This document shows, piece after piece, positions 44,350 through 55,473 of a DNA stretch of 64,000 nucleotides. Positions within the stretch are counted from its first letter, which is position 1. Each line of letters begins with the position of its first letter. A model generated the notes under the pieces. That model was not told where the DNA came from, made no database searches, and saw only the letters and a program-made list of their open reading frames with translations. The DNA comes from Callorhinus ursinus (taxonomy: Eukaryota > Chordata > Mammalia > Carnivora > Otariidae). The position numbers and the translations under genes are program-made. The stretch is taken from assembly GCF_003265705.1 (NCBI RefSeq), contig NW_020312848.1, positions 52,315,274-52,379,273 of the forward strand. The letters are read 5' to 3'.

Positions 44350-45640
44350 CCCCACTGTTGAATCGGAGCATTGAGCTGTGCCTGGTTGGGTTGGTTCAGT
44401 GCTTTGGGTACCTCAGAGCCCCGTGTAGATATAAGAGCATATTTAGAATCAGTAGTGTCAGAAAGAAATACATAGTCTTTCTGGAAAGGGATATCTATTT
44501 AAAGACTTTAAAATTGTGACACATAACTTGTAGCATTGAAAAATATTGAAAATAACGGTGGTTGAGATTTTAAGAATGAATTTTTGGATAATCGTGTGTG
44601 GTTATCACATCACCATAGTGACCAGCTGCTGGAGCCAGCCCTGGGACTGTTCTACTTATGCTGCTCCCACAGGAAGCGTGTGTCACTGTTTCAAGAAGGA
44701 ACTGTAAGCTAGTTTGTAACATAAAAGAATGTGACTGCAATTTCAAACGGCGGCGATGCTCCTAGACCAGTGAAGGCTTGGGGCTGCACTGTGCAGGGAT
44801 CCGTGAAAGTGTGATCATAGCATTGTGAGCTTGCTTCAGCTCTGTGTGTCTTCGACTCGTCTGTTCTTGGCGGCATTGAAGAGATTGAGGCAACTGAAAC
44901 CTGACTTCATGGATGACATTAGATAAGGGGCAGAAAGAATAATCTGTTCTATCCTTTGAACTTAGCCTTAAGGTTGCTACTTAAAAAAAATAAAATAAAA
45001 TGAGACAAAACCAAACCTAAAACACCTTAAGTACTTTTGACACCATTTTTATCTTTCTGCTCTATGTGAGACATTTTCATTTGGCAGTAGCTCTCTAAAA
45101 CCCAAATCTCCACAAGGAAGCCATGTAGCAATTAAATGCGGTAAAAATTGCCTCCATCGCAAAGGTAAACCTGGGGAGCTATTGCTTAGAATTCTCAAGG
45201 AGCAAGTTGTAGGACTGTAATGCGCTGGTTTTATCACAGAGTGTTTATTTGAAGGTGACTGACAGCCAATGTGTTTGCAGCAGCAACACATGACATCATG
45301 TAAAATACATGAAATTCTCCAGGCCAGAAACACAACACATTGCTCGATTTGCCTCGGGCAGGACCATAAACCATTTTTCTGAATATGCTGTCTCATGTTT
45401 TGTTTTGTTTTTTAAGTAAATATTTTTCAGCTTGTAGAGAGCATACATACTCTGTGTCGAGAACTTGGAACATGGAGAAAGGTACAAATTCTACCAACCG
45501 TAGCATCTTGTGTTTCCTAAAGTGATTATATCACTCTCAAATATGTAAATGAGAGACTTTTGTGAAGAACAGAATTTTTTGTTTTACATTAAATATGTGT
45601 CTAATATCACAAGCTTAAGGAGAGAGATTAGCCCTTCTGA
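44350..45640. other. No recognised gene or repeat
   Basis: Unique DNA. 44735-44890 contains several CpGs (AAACGGCGGCGATGCTCC, CTTCGACTCGTCTG) in otherwise CpG-poor surroundings, possibly a conserved element; not testable here. Confidence 0.4.
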
Positions 45641-45643
45641 CTG

Positions 45644-45796
45644 TTTCCATTAGCTGTTTCTTCTGTCCAAAATCTTTTTTTTTCTTATCATTCAAATCTG
45701 TAATAGAGACTAATACTCAGAAGTGGAGTGTTGCCATAACAAAAGCCTAAAATGTCCTATTGATTTAGCAGTGTGATGGCAAGAATGAAGGACACT
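45644..45796 (-). repeat. 153-bp segment, inverted copy 1
   Basis: The reverse complement of this interval matches 58579-58731 at about 90% (roughly 15 differences), including AGCTAAATCAATAGGACATT and TTATGGCAACACT. Similarity stops abruptly at both ends. Family unknown to me. Confidence 0.9.
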
Positions 45797-45819
45797 GATA
45801 TTCTTATTACTACTACTAC

Positions 45820-46045
45820 TAAACCCTCTCCCTGAGCACTTAGCGTCTGTCAGGCAAAGCACTAAGCACTGCACGTGAATTTTCTCCCTGGGTCTTCACA
45901 AGAAACCTACTGGCACTATCCTCAGTGACATCATACGGATGGATTAGTGGAAGCACAGAGTGATCTATAACATGCCCCAGGTCACAGAGCTGGTAGCGAG
46001 GGAACTAGGATTCAAACTCCCTCCTCTGAAATCCTTGTACTACCT
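45820..46045 (+). repeat. MIR, near full length
   Basis: GCGTCTGTCAGGCAAAGC, GGGTCTTCACAAGAAACC, CAGGTCACAGAGCTGGTAGC, AACTAGGATTCAAACTCC. Confidence 0.85.
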
Positions 46046-46054
46046 CCCAGTGGA

Positions 46055-46330
46055 AGGAGCGGAGGAGAGAATTTACTGAGTTTCTCCAACGCGTAAGACG
46101 CTGTGCTGCTTACTTCCCTTACGGATCCCATTCAAGCCTCACAAACTCCATATATCCTGCTTGCTCTAAAGCCATATCATGGAGGGAAACCCTAGACACA
46201 GTGAAGAATTTTTTGTTTTTTGTTTTTAATGTACCATGGTCATTTACAAATGTGGAAACTAAGGCTTAGGAGATTCAATACTTCATTAGAAGTTACACAG
46301 CCGAGAAGTGGTGGAGCTAGGAAGTGACTT
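46055..46330 (+). repeat. MIR interrupted by the 83-bp segment
   Basis: The left half (46070-46147, to TTCAAGCCTCACAA) and right half (46231-46330, ATTTACAAATGTGGAAACTA, CACAGCCGAGAAGTGGTGG) are co-linear MIR text. The duplicated segment 46148-46230 lies between them. Confidence 0.75.
46148..46230 (+). repeat. 83-bp segment, direct copy 2, inside a MIR
   Basis: Begins CCATATATCCTGCTTGCTCT; same orientation as copy 1 at 44266, 1.9 kb away. Confidence 0.9.
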
Positions 46331-46808
46331 AGCTTTCTGTTTCCAAAGCTGTCATTTCTAGTCAGCCACATGAGAAAACTACTTTTATGGTTCTTTTTCC
46401 CACATGGATTTATAAGATGAAAATTGTTGCCTCGTTTAATAGATTTGTACAGAATAATATACAAACTGGATTTGAAGACTCTTTAGCTCTATCAATTCAC
46501 ACCGACTCAGACGTTGATGTCCAACTTGGAGAATTCCACCAGATTCACCATCAGGCCTAAAGATTCTATTGAATGCACAATCTCATGTCTTGAAATTTTA
46601 ACGTGTAATCTCAATTTCAAATAAATTGGGAAGAATAGATTGGACACTCCAGCCTAAAACAACATTTTTAAACTGTATAGGAGGATTTCAAGCATATTGC
46701 TGAAGTTTTCCCAGTCAACAGTGCTCTCATTTACTGATTCAATAACAAATGAAAAATCAATGGGTTTGTCATATTATGTAGAATGTACTTTTGTCTATTA
46801 AATAATTT

Positions 46809-47028
46809 GTATTTTTAATTAATTTATTTTAAAGATTTTATATATATATATATATATAATTTTTTTTTTTTTGACAGAGTGAGAGCATAAGCAGAGGGAG
46901 CAGCAGGCAGAGGGAGAAGTATGCTCCCTGCCGAGCAAGGAGCCTGATGTGGGGCTCGATCCCAGGACCCTGGGGTCATGACCTGAGCCGAAGGGAGATG
47001 CTTAACCGACTGAGTCACCCAGGCGCCC
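46809..47028 (-). mobile_element. SINEC, minus strand
   Basis: AAAGATTTTATATATATATA and a T-run at the left, GTCACCCAGGCGCCC at the right. Exact CTATTAAATAATTT copies flank it (46795 and 47029). Confidence 0.97.
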
Positions 47029-47109
47029 CTATTAAATAATTTTTAAACGAAATTATATATAGTAGAGGGAAGAGATAGGAGACACCTGGGGTAAGAGTGG
47101 TATCACAGT

Positions 47110-47335
47110 TTGTTCATTCTACAGATAACTAGGTGCCTAAGATACAGCAGTGAGAAAAGCAAAATCCCTGCTCTGAAGATTACTTTCTTGTGGCAAAATA
47201 CAGACCATAAGCATAAGACAAGTTGATAAGTAGTAAGATGGTGTGTTGTGCGATGGAGAACAATGAAGGAGGATAACGGGAAAGGGAAGCGTGGAGTGTA
47301 GGGGAGATTATTGTTTAAACAGAAAAGTCAGGAAA
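47110..47335 (+). repeat. Fragment of ancient interspersed repeat
   Basis: TAAGATACAGCAGTGAGAAAAG, AAATCCCTGCTCTGAAGATT and following text match the old family seen at 2635. Confidence 0.5.
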
Positions 47336-47409
47336 ACAATAGAGAAGTCAGAGATCTCCTGGTGAAATGGAATCTATATTTCCTGCCTTATGGTGATGTT
47401 ATAAGAATG

Positions 47410-47600
47410 TGGGATCAAGTATTCCTAGCTCCCTGTGCGGAGCATAGAGGAAGCTCTTGTTATTTTTGGTAGATGAGAAACAGATGTGGATTAATGAGGT
47501 CAGTTTCACTCAGTTACTTCTAATTGGCAAAGCTAGGATTTGAACTCAGATTTTCTGACTCTAAAATCTGTGATCTTCCCTTTCACCTTGCAGTTGTGCT
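47410..47600 (+). repeat. MIR-like 3' half
   Basis: AGCTAGGATTTGAACTCAGA, CTGACTCTAAAATCTGTGAT and CTTCCCTTTCACCTTGC. Confidence 0.65.
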
Positions 47601-47877
47601 GTGTCCCAGGGGTGTTGATCACTCTTGGATAGACACTGAAGATAGTATTTGCTTGCAACCTAAAATAAACGCTTATTTTTCATTTTCATAAAATTTTCTG
47701 TGTGATGTATTTGTTTTGAACGTATATTTATTGTAATTTTGTATGTGTCTGTTTAGATGTATTTTAAAAGTTATAATCTCCAAGGATGTGGATTGATTTA
47801 TATTAATGTGTAACTAATGTTATAGCTCCCTTTACAGCCTCTCGGGTTTTCACCTTGTTTTTAAAAACTGAGTGCAG

Positions 47878-48086
47878 GGCACCTGGGTGGCTCAGTTGGT
47901 TAAGCGTCTGCCTTCAGCTCAGGTCATGATCCCAGGGTTCTGGGATCAAGCTCCACATTAGGCTCCTTGCTCTGCAGGGAGCCTGCTTCTCCCTCTCCCT
48001 CTGCCTGCTGCTCTCCCTGTTTGTGCACTCTTTCTCTCTCTCTCTATAAAGTAAACAAATAAAATCTTTAAAAAATAAAATAAAAT
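47878..48086 (+). mobile_element. SINEC, plus strand, young
   Basis: GGCACCTGGGTGGCTCAGTT, CATGATCCCAGGGTTCTGGG, GGAGCCTGCTTCTCCCTCTC, A-rich tail. Exact 15-bp flanks AAAAACTGAGTGCAG (47863 and 48087). Confidence 0.97.
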
Positions 48087-48104
48087 AAAAACTGAGTGCA
48101 GTTA

Positions 48105-48685
48105 CAGGAAACGCATTTGAAATGATGGCATAAGTTAGCCCTAAAGGAATAGCAAAAGTCCTGGGAGTAGTCTTCTAGGGTCCTGTCAAGATAACTAAGA
48201 GCAGTGATTTAAAATAAAGAACTAATTGTGCTAATGCCATTATGGTATAAAAATATTGTTAGATTTGTCCCAACTAATTTTTGTATTTGGCAATTCATTA
48301 AATCACTCTGAAAAACTGCAGCACCAAAGAAATGACAGAGAAGTGTTTTATTGTATATAATCAGAGCTCAAGATGATATATAAAGTGCACTTAGTTATAA
48401 GGGAAAAAGCAGGACCCGATTATAATTGGCAAACATATAAATAAAATGTCATCAAAGAAGTAGGACTATTTAGGAAATAGTAAAAATGTTTGTGGTTGCT
48501 AGTAATCATAAAATGCAAATTAAAAGGCAAAATAAGTTGTTTTCACTCAGATGAGTTAAAAGAAATGATTGAGAAGGTATAATGAAAATGGTATTTTTAT
48601 ACTATGCAAGTGGGAAGATGAATGCAATCCTCTTGAAAAACGGTGAGGCAGTACAAATCAAGAGCCATAAAAACAGACATAGTAT
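48105..48685. other. No recognised gene or repeat
   Basis: AT-rich unique DNA. Confidence 0.45.
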
Positions 48686-48687
48686 TT

Positions 48688-49170
48688 TTTTAAAAATTAA
48701 CATATAATGTATTATTTGTTTCAGGGGTACAGGTCTGTGATTCATCAGTCTTGCACAATTCACAGTGCTCACCATAGCACATACCCTCCCCAATGTCCAT
48801 CACCCAGCCACCCCATCCCTCCCACCCCCCACCACTCCAGCAACCCTCAGTTTGCTTCCTGAGATTAAGAGTCTCTTATGGTTTGTCTCCCTCTCTGGTT
48901 TTCTCTTGTTTCATTTCCCCACCCCTTTCCCTATGATCCTCTGTCTTGTTTCTCAAATTCCTCATATCAGTGATATCATAGGATACTTGTCTTTCTCTGA
49001 TTGACTTATTTCGCTTAGCATAATACCCTCTAGTTCCAGCCATGTTGTTGCAAGTGGCAAGATTTCATTTTTTTTGATGGCTGTCTAATATTCCATCGCC
49101 ACATATTCTTTATCCATTCCTCTGTTGATGGACATCTAGGCTCTTTCCATAGTTTGGCTATTGGGGACAT
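48688..49170 (-). mobile_element. L1 3' end, antisense, 5'-truncated
   Basis: AACATATAATGTATTATTTG, CAATTCACAGTGCTCACC, CCAGCAACCCTCAGTTTGC, TTATGGTTTGTCTCCCTCTC, CCATTCCTCTGTTGATGGAC. CATAGTATTTT at both edges may be its target copies. Confidence 0.94.
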
Positions 49171-49174
49171 TAAA

Positions 49175-49655
49175 AGAGCCATAGTATTTTAACTAGCGTG
49201 CCAATTTATTGAATTTATCTTGCAAAACTAAACTAAGGGGAAAACCTTGTTGAGGAAGATATTCATTGAAGTATTATCTATAATGGCAAAAATATTGGAA
49301 GAAAAAATAGCCTATAATAATATCATATCATACTAGGTAAATTAGGAAAGATCTACTTGTTAGAAGATTGTGTGACTAGTAGAAATGATAATGAACCTCA
49401 CATGGCAACACAGAAATGCCTTAGATAGAATGTTAAGTGAAAATATGAAATAGAATGTAGGCTGTTATTAACTCTATACAGTTATGTACAGAAGACCAAA
49501 AGAGAACATATCAAATAGGTTGTAACTTATTTAAGGATAGTGAGATTATGTATTTCCCTCTCTATTTTTCAAATGTTCTGCAGTGTTGTTATAATGCTTT
49601 AATAATAAAGTTTCTCATTCATAGTGTATAAATGGTATTCTTCACTTCTTTCCAG
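49175..49655. other. No recognised repeat; upstream flank of candidate exon A
   Basis: AT-rich, with a strong pyrimidine tract at 49637-49655. Confidence 0.45.
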
Positions 49656-49740
49656 GATGACTCTAGCATTGGCTGTAAATATGAAACTTTCTTCCACACA
49701 CCAGTATTTTCAAGAATGGCATATTCTCGTGCAGTATGTG
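49656..49740 (+). CDS. Candidate internal exon A of a putative TPR-type gene
   Basis: This 85-bp segment has strong splice signals: a pyrimidine-rich acceptor ending TTCTTTCCAG and the donor GTG|GTAAGA. Two of three frames are open. If the first base completes a split codon, the peptide starts MTLALAVNMKLSSTHQYF and ends at a codon boundary (phase 0). That matches the in-phase start of the candidate exon at 55474. In this frame STHQYFQEWHIL resembles the first helix of a TPR, with Y, L and F at suitable positions. The other frame starts DDSSIGCKYE and ends in phase 1. No family is recognised with certainty. Good splice sites around a short open stretch can occur by chance, so this is a hypothesis. 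Confidence 0.3.
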
Positions 49741-50037
49741 GTAAGATGCATCATTTCCCTCTGAACTGGGCTATATTTTCAACCTGTTTCCTCTATGAAA
49801 TTAAGTTTCCATGTGAGACCTCATGGTCACTGTATATAAACAGTAATTAACAAAAAGCCATTATTTTGAAGTGTCAAGTGCTTTCTATACTAGGATGTTT
49901 TTATACATTTATAACTCACAAACAATCAGCTTGATTACAGCTCTGGGATTTTAAAAATGCATGGGACAACATCTTCATATGCCCAGGAGACAAACACAGA
50001 GGTTCAAACCCAGAATTGTTTATGAGGGAGGTCATGG

Positions 50038-50067
50038 ATTTATTTTATTTTATTTTATTTTATTTTA
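50038..50067 (+). repeat. (TTTTA)n short tandem repeat
   Basis: Six ATTTT units. Confidence 0.95.
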
Positions 50068-50069
50068 CC

Positions 50070-50545
50070 AGTTAGGAAAACCATACTGTGGGTGCCAGAA
50101 GAGCAAAGCTTTCATCCCTTGGAACATGAATGAATATCACTTTGTTTCTATCATTTACCTCCTAGATCTCCTAAGACTGAACTTGGAGAGAAATCCACTT
50201 TGTGGGTTAAGCTGAGAATGGTGTAAATAGCTTGAACGCAGACGCTGATGTTGTATCCAATTTCAGACAAGATTCCACATTCCTGACCCTTTCTCCTCAA
50301 GTCTGCATCTCTTCCTCTGTTCCCTATCTTGATTCATAGTTCCATCTTTCAGGAATTTACCTAAGAGAAATAGCTCGGAGTTATTTCAGACTCCAGTCTC
50401 CTTCACCCAGAGACCATCACCTGTCAGCTAAACCTCTAAAATGCTCCTTGAGTTGATTCCCTCTTTATTTCTACATCTGGACTACTGTATTAGCTTTTGA
50501 TGGTCTTCTACCAGAGTTATCTTCCCCAGATGGTATTAAAAATTG
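50070..50545. other. No recognised gene; possible old L2 text
   Basis: CTGACCCTTTCTCCTCAAGTC and CATCTGGACTACTGTATTAGC resemble old L2 internal text; low certainty. Confidence 0.35.
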
Positions 50546-50550
50546 TTTTA

Positions 50551-50672
50551 GGGGCACCTGGTGGCTCAGTCGGTTAAGCGTCTGACTCGATCTCAGCTCA
50601 GGTCTTGATCTCAGGGTCGTGAGTTCAAGCTCCACGTTGGGCTCCATGCCCAGCATGGAGCCTACTTAAAAA
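50551..50672 (+). mobile_element. Short SINEC variant, plus strand
   Basis: GGGGCACCTGGTGGCTCAGT, GATCTCAGGGTCGTGAGTTC, CAGCATGGAGCCTACTT and an A-tract; it lacks the CT-rich 3' body. Same subtype as the minus-strand copy at 10580. Confidence 0.93.
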
Positions 50673-50819
50673 AAATGTTTTTTTACTTTCATATAAAATA
50701 ATCTTTGGTGGCTCTTTACTGCCTGCAGGAGAAGACCGAGATTTCTTTTAACTTGAAAAATTAAAAGCTGGTAACTGTTCACCCACCTTTAATTCTCCTA
50801 GCTTTATTTTTTAACTTTC

Positions 50820-51045
50820 CTTCCCTTTATGCACTTCACATCTGATTCAGACAGAACAAACTATTTTAATTTCCTCAGTCCAGAAGACCTTTGCTTGAAT
50901 ATCTTTTCTATAGCATGTTATAGACATTTGGCCATTATCTGCTTATATCTGTCTCCCTCACTAGATTGTCAGTCACTCAGGACAGAGACCATGTCTTTTT
51001 CATCACTGTATACCAAGCAGATAACAGAATGTAATTAGAGGAACA
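50820..51045 (+). repeat. LINE-2 3' region
   Basis: ATCTGTCTCCCTCACTAGATTG, CAGGACAGAGACCATGTCTT and ATCACTGTATACCAAGCAG follow the L2 layout. Confidence 0.7.
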
Positions 51046-51374
51046 TAGATTCTGTGTTATCTTTCCTATAGCCTCCCATAGATAGCTTTCTTAAAGCAGA
51101 TGGGTCAAAGTTATATTTTCTGCTAAGATCCCAAGATAGAAAGAATCTGTGTAGGTAGAGTAGAACCCAATATTTGGACAGGCACCTGAGTTGAGGGCAG
51201 AGCTGACTTTCACTCTGGAGTATTAAGGAGCTTAACCAACACAGGCATGCACCAACAGTTAGAACTGGACCAAAACATTTCAGTTAGAAGAAATAGAATA
51301 TAGAAGAAACAGGTTCAGAGATGAGGGATTTCTAATGCTCTCATTTTGTGGAAAAATAGGATAGGAGAGAGCAG

Positions 51375-51985
51375 TAGAGAAAAGGGTCATTGACTTTTGG
51401 AAAAGAATGAAAGATCTGAGGTGTCTGATCCCTGTCTCCTGGTGTTCACAGGTAGTCCCTTCCCCTTAAATGTGGGTAGAAACTGTGATTTGATTTTAAC
51501 CAAGAGAACGTGGCACAGGTCATTGCATGTCAGTCTCGTGCTTGCATTACATCCTGTAATACTCCATCTTGCTAGTAGACTCACTCTCTCTCTTACCTGG
51601 ATGGTTCTGAAGAAATAAGGGCCATAAATTTTATAGCCATATAGAACAGAATGCTGCCAGCAACCTCTTAAGCAGGGAAGAAAATTCCCCCTAGGTGGGA
51701 CTTCAAATAAGAATGTCACCCAGTTAGTGGTGGGGATTAAGGAGTGCATTTGTCTCTTGTTGTGATAAGCACTGGGTGATTAAAATAAAAACTAAGAAAA
51801 AAACAAAAAAGCAGGTCACCCTAGTCAGCACCTTGATAATAGCCTTGTGAGATTCTAAGCAGAAGACCCAAGTCATGTCCACACCTTTGGCCCACAGAAA
51901 CTACAAGATAATAAGTGTGTGTTGTTTTAAACCATTAAGTTTGTGGTGATTTGGTATGCAACAATAACAAACAAACAGATTTTAG
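51375..51985 (+). mobile_element. MaLR (MLT1-like) 5' LTR
   Basis: TCTCCTGGTGTTCACAGGTAG, ACCAAGAGAACGTGGCACAG, ACTACAAGATAATAAGTGTG and TTGTTTTAAACCATTAAGTTTGTGG: the MLT1 order, with the typical ...GCAACAATAACAAAC end. A short L1 tail lies inside (51715-51810). Left edge approximate. Confidence 0.8.
51715..51810 (+). mobile_element. Very short L1 3' tail inside the MaLR LTR
   Basis: GGTGGGGATTAAGGAGTGCA, GTGATAAGCACTGGGTGATT and an A-rich end match the last about 90 bases of a carnivore L1. GTCACCC near both edges could be a short target copy. Confidence 0.7.
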
Positions 51986-53300
51986 CATCTGGAACTGCGA
52001 TGCTGTTGTAGCAAATACCTAAAAATGTAGGACGGGCTTGGAAACCAGACAGTACGTGGAATCTATAGAAATTTTAAGTGTCATGCTAGAGAAGGCCTAA
52101 TTTGCTTCAAACAGGTTGTTAGTAGAAACCTGGGCTTTAAGGACTCTGTCAGAGGGTCGGAGGATCCAGAAGGCAGTGAGGAGCGTGTTACTGAAAAATG
52201 GAAGACAAGGGATTCTCATTATGTAATAGCACAAAGTTAGAAAAATTGTTTCTGGCAGATATGTGGAAAGCAGAAACATAGCTGAAGATATTTCCAAGCC
52301 AAGTGTTAAAGGCACTTACAGGGAAATGTGTGAGAAGAGAGAGAGAGATTGTGAAAAGAACTATTAAATATCAGGGAACCAGGACCTGATGATTTTGAAA
52401 ATTCTCTATCTCGGCAGATGATGAAAGATGCTCGAATTAAGGCAATGTGATCTAGAGACAAAGCTGAGGACATGACTGTACAACCATTTGTTTAATCTTC
52501 AGAAAGATCAAGAGGTCAGAGTATTCCGTCACACAAAGGTCTTTTCAAGAGATTAAGGGTTTCCTGACAGATCCTCTCAATCAAACCCTAGGGACTCTAG
52601 AAAGCTTTAGTTTGTTGTTCTTCAAGCATCTCAATGGGAGCCAAAGATAGAAAAAAGATTATCTTGGAAAGATCTGTGGGTGTGGCTTTCATCTCATGGA
52701 ATGAGCCCATTGAAATCCATGGGAGACACACACAATTTTTGAGAAAATTATTTCAGCAGAAACACTTCCATTTTTCGTGGAAAGAGAGTACAAATTGAAA
52801 GGAGGCTGTTGGACTCCCAATATTTTCCTGTCAGCAAGGAGGCTGATAAAACTTGCTATCATTTATGAAAAAGGAAGGATGATTCAAAGAGCAAAACCAA
52901 GATCCCAGATGACTGAGCTGAGAGCCATGGAGAATTACTGAAACTTGATAAAGGACCTCCCAACTTTTGTCTGGCTAGACTGATTTTTGAACTGCTATGG
53001 GTTGCTAACACTCTTTTCCCTTCCATTTCCCCCCTTTATGAACTGGAATGTCCATAGCTGTTCTCCTTCACCTATCCCACCATTGCATGCTGGGTACGTT
53101 GGGACAGATAAGTTTAGTTTCACAGATGTGCATATGGAGAAGAATTGTTTCTCAGGAGCTACGCTTAATAGATCATACCCAGGAGCCTAATCTGCACCTG
53201 GATCTTTTTTAGATGTTGAGAGTTTGAACTTTGTGCTCGGACTTTAATGCATTGAGACTCTTGGGAATCTTACAAAGAGAAAATGTTGCATGTGGAAGAG
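51986..53300 (+). mobile_element. MaLR internal region (non-coding relic)
   Basis: Begins GATTTTAGCATCTGGAACTG then GTAGCAAATACCTAAAAATG, the usual start of MaLR internal sequence. It ends with AGATCATACCCAGGAGCC and AGAAAATGTTGCATGTGGAAG just before the 3' LTR. MaLRs are non-autonomous ERVL relatives without pol or env. No frame of note survives. Confidence 0.8.
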
Positions 53301-53690
53301 ATGTGAATCATTGATGGCCAGAGGGTAGACCGCGGCAAACAGACTCTAAGGTGGTCCCCCTGATCCCCATTTCCTGGTGTTACTACCTTTTCCTGCAGGA
53401 CCCATGACTTGATTCTAACAAATAGAATATGGTAAAGATAATAGGATGTCACTATAGTGATTTTGTTACATTGTACTAGATCCTGTCTTCCCAGTAGACT
53501 TTTATCTCTCTCTTCACTTGCTGTTTTTAGTCTCTGTAGCTGCAAGGAAGTGAATGCTTCCAACAACCACATGAGTGAGGAAATCGATCTTTCCCTAGGT
53601 GAACCTCCAGATGACAGCCCAGCCCTGGCCCCAGTCTTTGTGTTGCAGTAATTAGTTACTTAGCAATAGAAACTTAGTACGTTAGCCTAG
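53301..53690 (+). mobile_element. MaLR (MLT1-like) 3' LTR
   Basis: GACTCTAAGGTGGTCCCCCT, CATTTCCTGGTGTTACTACC, GAACCTCCAGATGACAGCCC and a terminal TTAGCAATAGAAAC pair with the 5' LTR at 51375. It lacks part of the usual TTGTTTTAAGCC segment. Confidence 0.75.
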
Positions 53691-53694
53691 GATG

Positions 53695-54580
53695 CAGAAG
53701 CTCCTGATAATCTCCACTTTCATCCCCGGGTATTCAAACAGTTAAATTATTAAGTTTTGAGGGGGAAACAATTGCATTTTATCTTACTAAGCTTTGTCAA
53801 AGCCTTCTCAAGCATTTTATTAGTTTTCTATTCAAAGAAGTAAAGAATTATGAAAGCCAGCTTTCCACTCAGATTAATCTACTTTCTTCTCTAGCCTTCC
53901 ATATCTACCGATCTTCGCTTCCAACCCGAGCTATGTCCAGAGCACCTCTGCTGGTCTGGGTTCAGGTGGGAAGCCCTTTACTGACATCAAATGCTTTTAG
54001 ATTATCCAGTGACCCATTTTTATTTTAACCTTTTTCTCATTTTATAAATGTGTGAGAATTTCAGCATGTCCTGTGGTGACGTTCAGTGAATTGTAACTGT
54101 TTATGAACGTATTATGTAAATAAATATTAATCAGAATATTGTACACATTTATTATCCATTTGTCCTTGACAATAAAATGTAAAGAGAGACTATGGAAAAA
54201 TATACTGACTCTTGATGTTCTCTACATTGACTTAGGGCAGGTGAGAGAAGCAAAGCTATTTCTTTGGACATTCTGAACCCAATAGTTTGACAAATTTTAA
54301 AAGTAAAATAAATGCCTAATAGTGGAGCACTCTTCCTATGATTCTTTTCCTTATCATCTCTGCTTGCTATTTTTTTTAGATATTATAATTACTTCTTCCT
54401 GTTTTTATGTCTGTCTGTGCCACTGTATATCCCCTTGACTAGTTTTTAAGTCAGTGGAAATTGTGCACCTTGGGATATAAGAATGAAATTGAGGAAGACT
54501 TAAGTAAGTTATAAATTACTGTGATCAGTAACATTATATTATAGTTTATTTACTACTATACATCGACTTCATAAACTGTG
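53695..54580. other. No recognised gene or repeat
   Basis: AT-rich unique DNA. Confidence 0.45.
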
Positions 54581-54600
54581 CTTTTAAAAACTTCACTTCT

Positions 54601-54795
54601 TTTTTTTTAAGATTATTTATTTATTTATTTGAGAGAGAGAATGAGAGAGAGAGAGCATGAGAGGAGGGAGGGTCAGAGGGAGAGGCAGACTCCCCACTGA
54701 GTGTGGATCCCGATGTGGGACTCGATCCCGGGACTCCAGGATCATGACCTGAGCCAAAGGCAGTCGCTTAACCAACTGAGCCACCCAGGCACCCC
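54601..54795 (-). mobile_element. SINEC, minus strand
   Basis: TTTAAGATTATTTATTTATT to CCACCCAGGCACCCC. Exact 16-bp flanks TAAAAACTTCACTTCT (54585 and 54796). Confidence 0.97.
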
Positions 54796-54811
54796 TAAAA
54801 ACTTCACTTCT

Positions 54812-54938
54812 GCATGGAGCACTGGGTGTTATATGCAAACAATGAATCATGGAACACTACATCAAAAACTAATGATGTGCTATATGGTGACTAACATAAC
54901 ATAATAAAAATAAAATAAAGAATGATGCTCAAAAAAAT
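54812..54938 (+). mobile_element. Short L1 3' tail adjacent to the SINE
   Basis: GCATGGAGCACTGGGTGTTA, AATGAATCATGGAACACTAC, AAAACTAATGATGTGC and an A-rich end: the last about 120 bases of the carnivore L1. A further AAAACTTCACTT copy follows at 54939. Confidence 0.93.
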
Positions 54939-55109
54939 AAAACTTCACTTTCAGTGAAATAGATTGATAGTGTCACATTAATATTATTATTAATTTATCA
55001 CTAAATGATACATACAGTTTTCTAAAAAGAGAGGCGGAGCTAATGACTGTAATGAAAGTACACGCATGGAGAGGGTGACTATTAGGTCTATACCTTGAGA
55101 AAATGGAAA

Positions 55110-55222
55110 GATACCTGTTTCAATTCTCTTATTTTGCAGATGAGGAAACTTGAGATCCAGGGAGCTGATTGATTGAAGTAATACGGGCTCAAGGGCTAGC
55201 AGGTTGTAAAGGACACCGACAC
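55110..55222 (+). repeat. MIR-like fragment
   Basis: TTTTGCAGATGAGGAAACTT, CAGGGAGCTGATTG and CTAGCAGGTTGTAAAGG. Confidence 0.6.
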
Positions 55223-55232
55223 TGAGAAGCAT

Positions 55233-55266
55233 CATTCCCATGGTCTAAGTTTAGACCATGGGAATG
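55233..55266. repeat. 34-bp near-perfect palindrome (16-bp arms, 2-bp spacer)
   Basis: Left arm CATTCCCATGGTCTAA (55233-55248), spacer GT, right arm TTAGACCATGGGAATG (55251-55266). All 16 pairs match. Confidence 0.97.
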
Positions 55267-55473
55267 GTGCCCCTGAGTTTCCAGTGCATTGTCTGCATGA
55301 CTGCAAGTTAGTACAACCCTGTTCATGCAACTCATGGGACCAAAAGGCAGATCTCTGAGATCCTGGGCTGGGGCTCTTTCAGCTCTGCTAGCCTGCCTTA
55401 TATCTTTTGTGCTTGTTTTGATTCTGCTTTTTAAAAAAACCTAACGATTAACTACTTTTTTCATGACTTTTAG

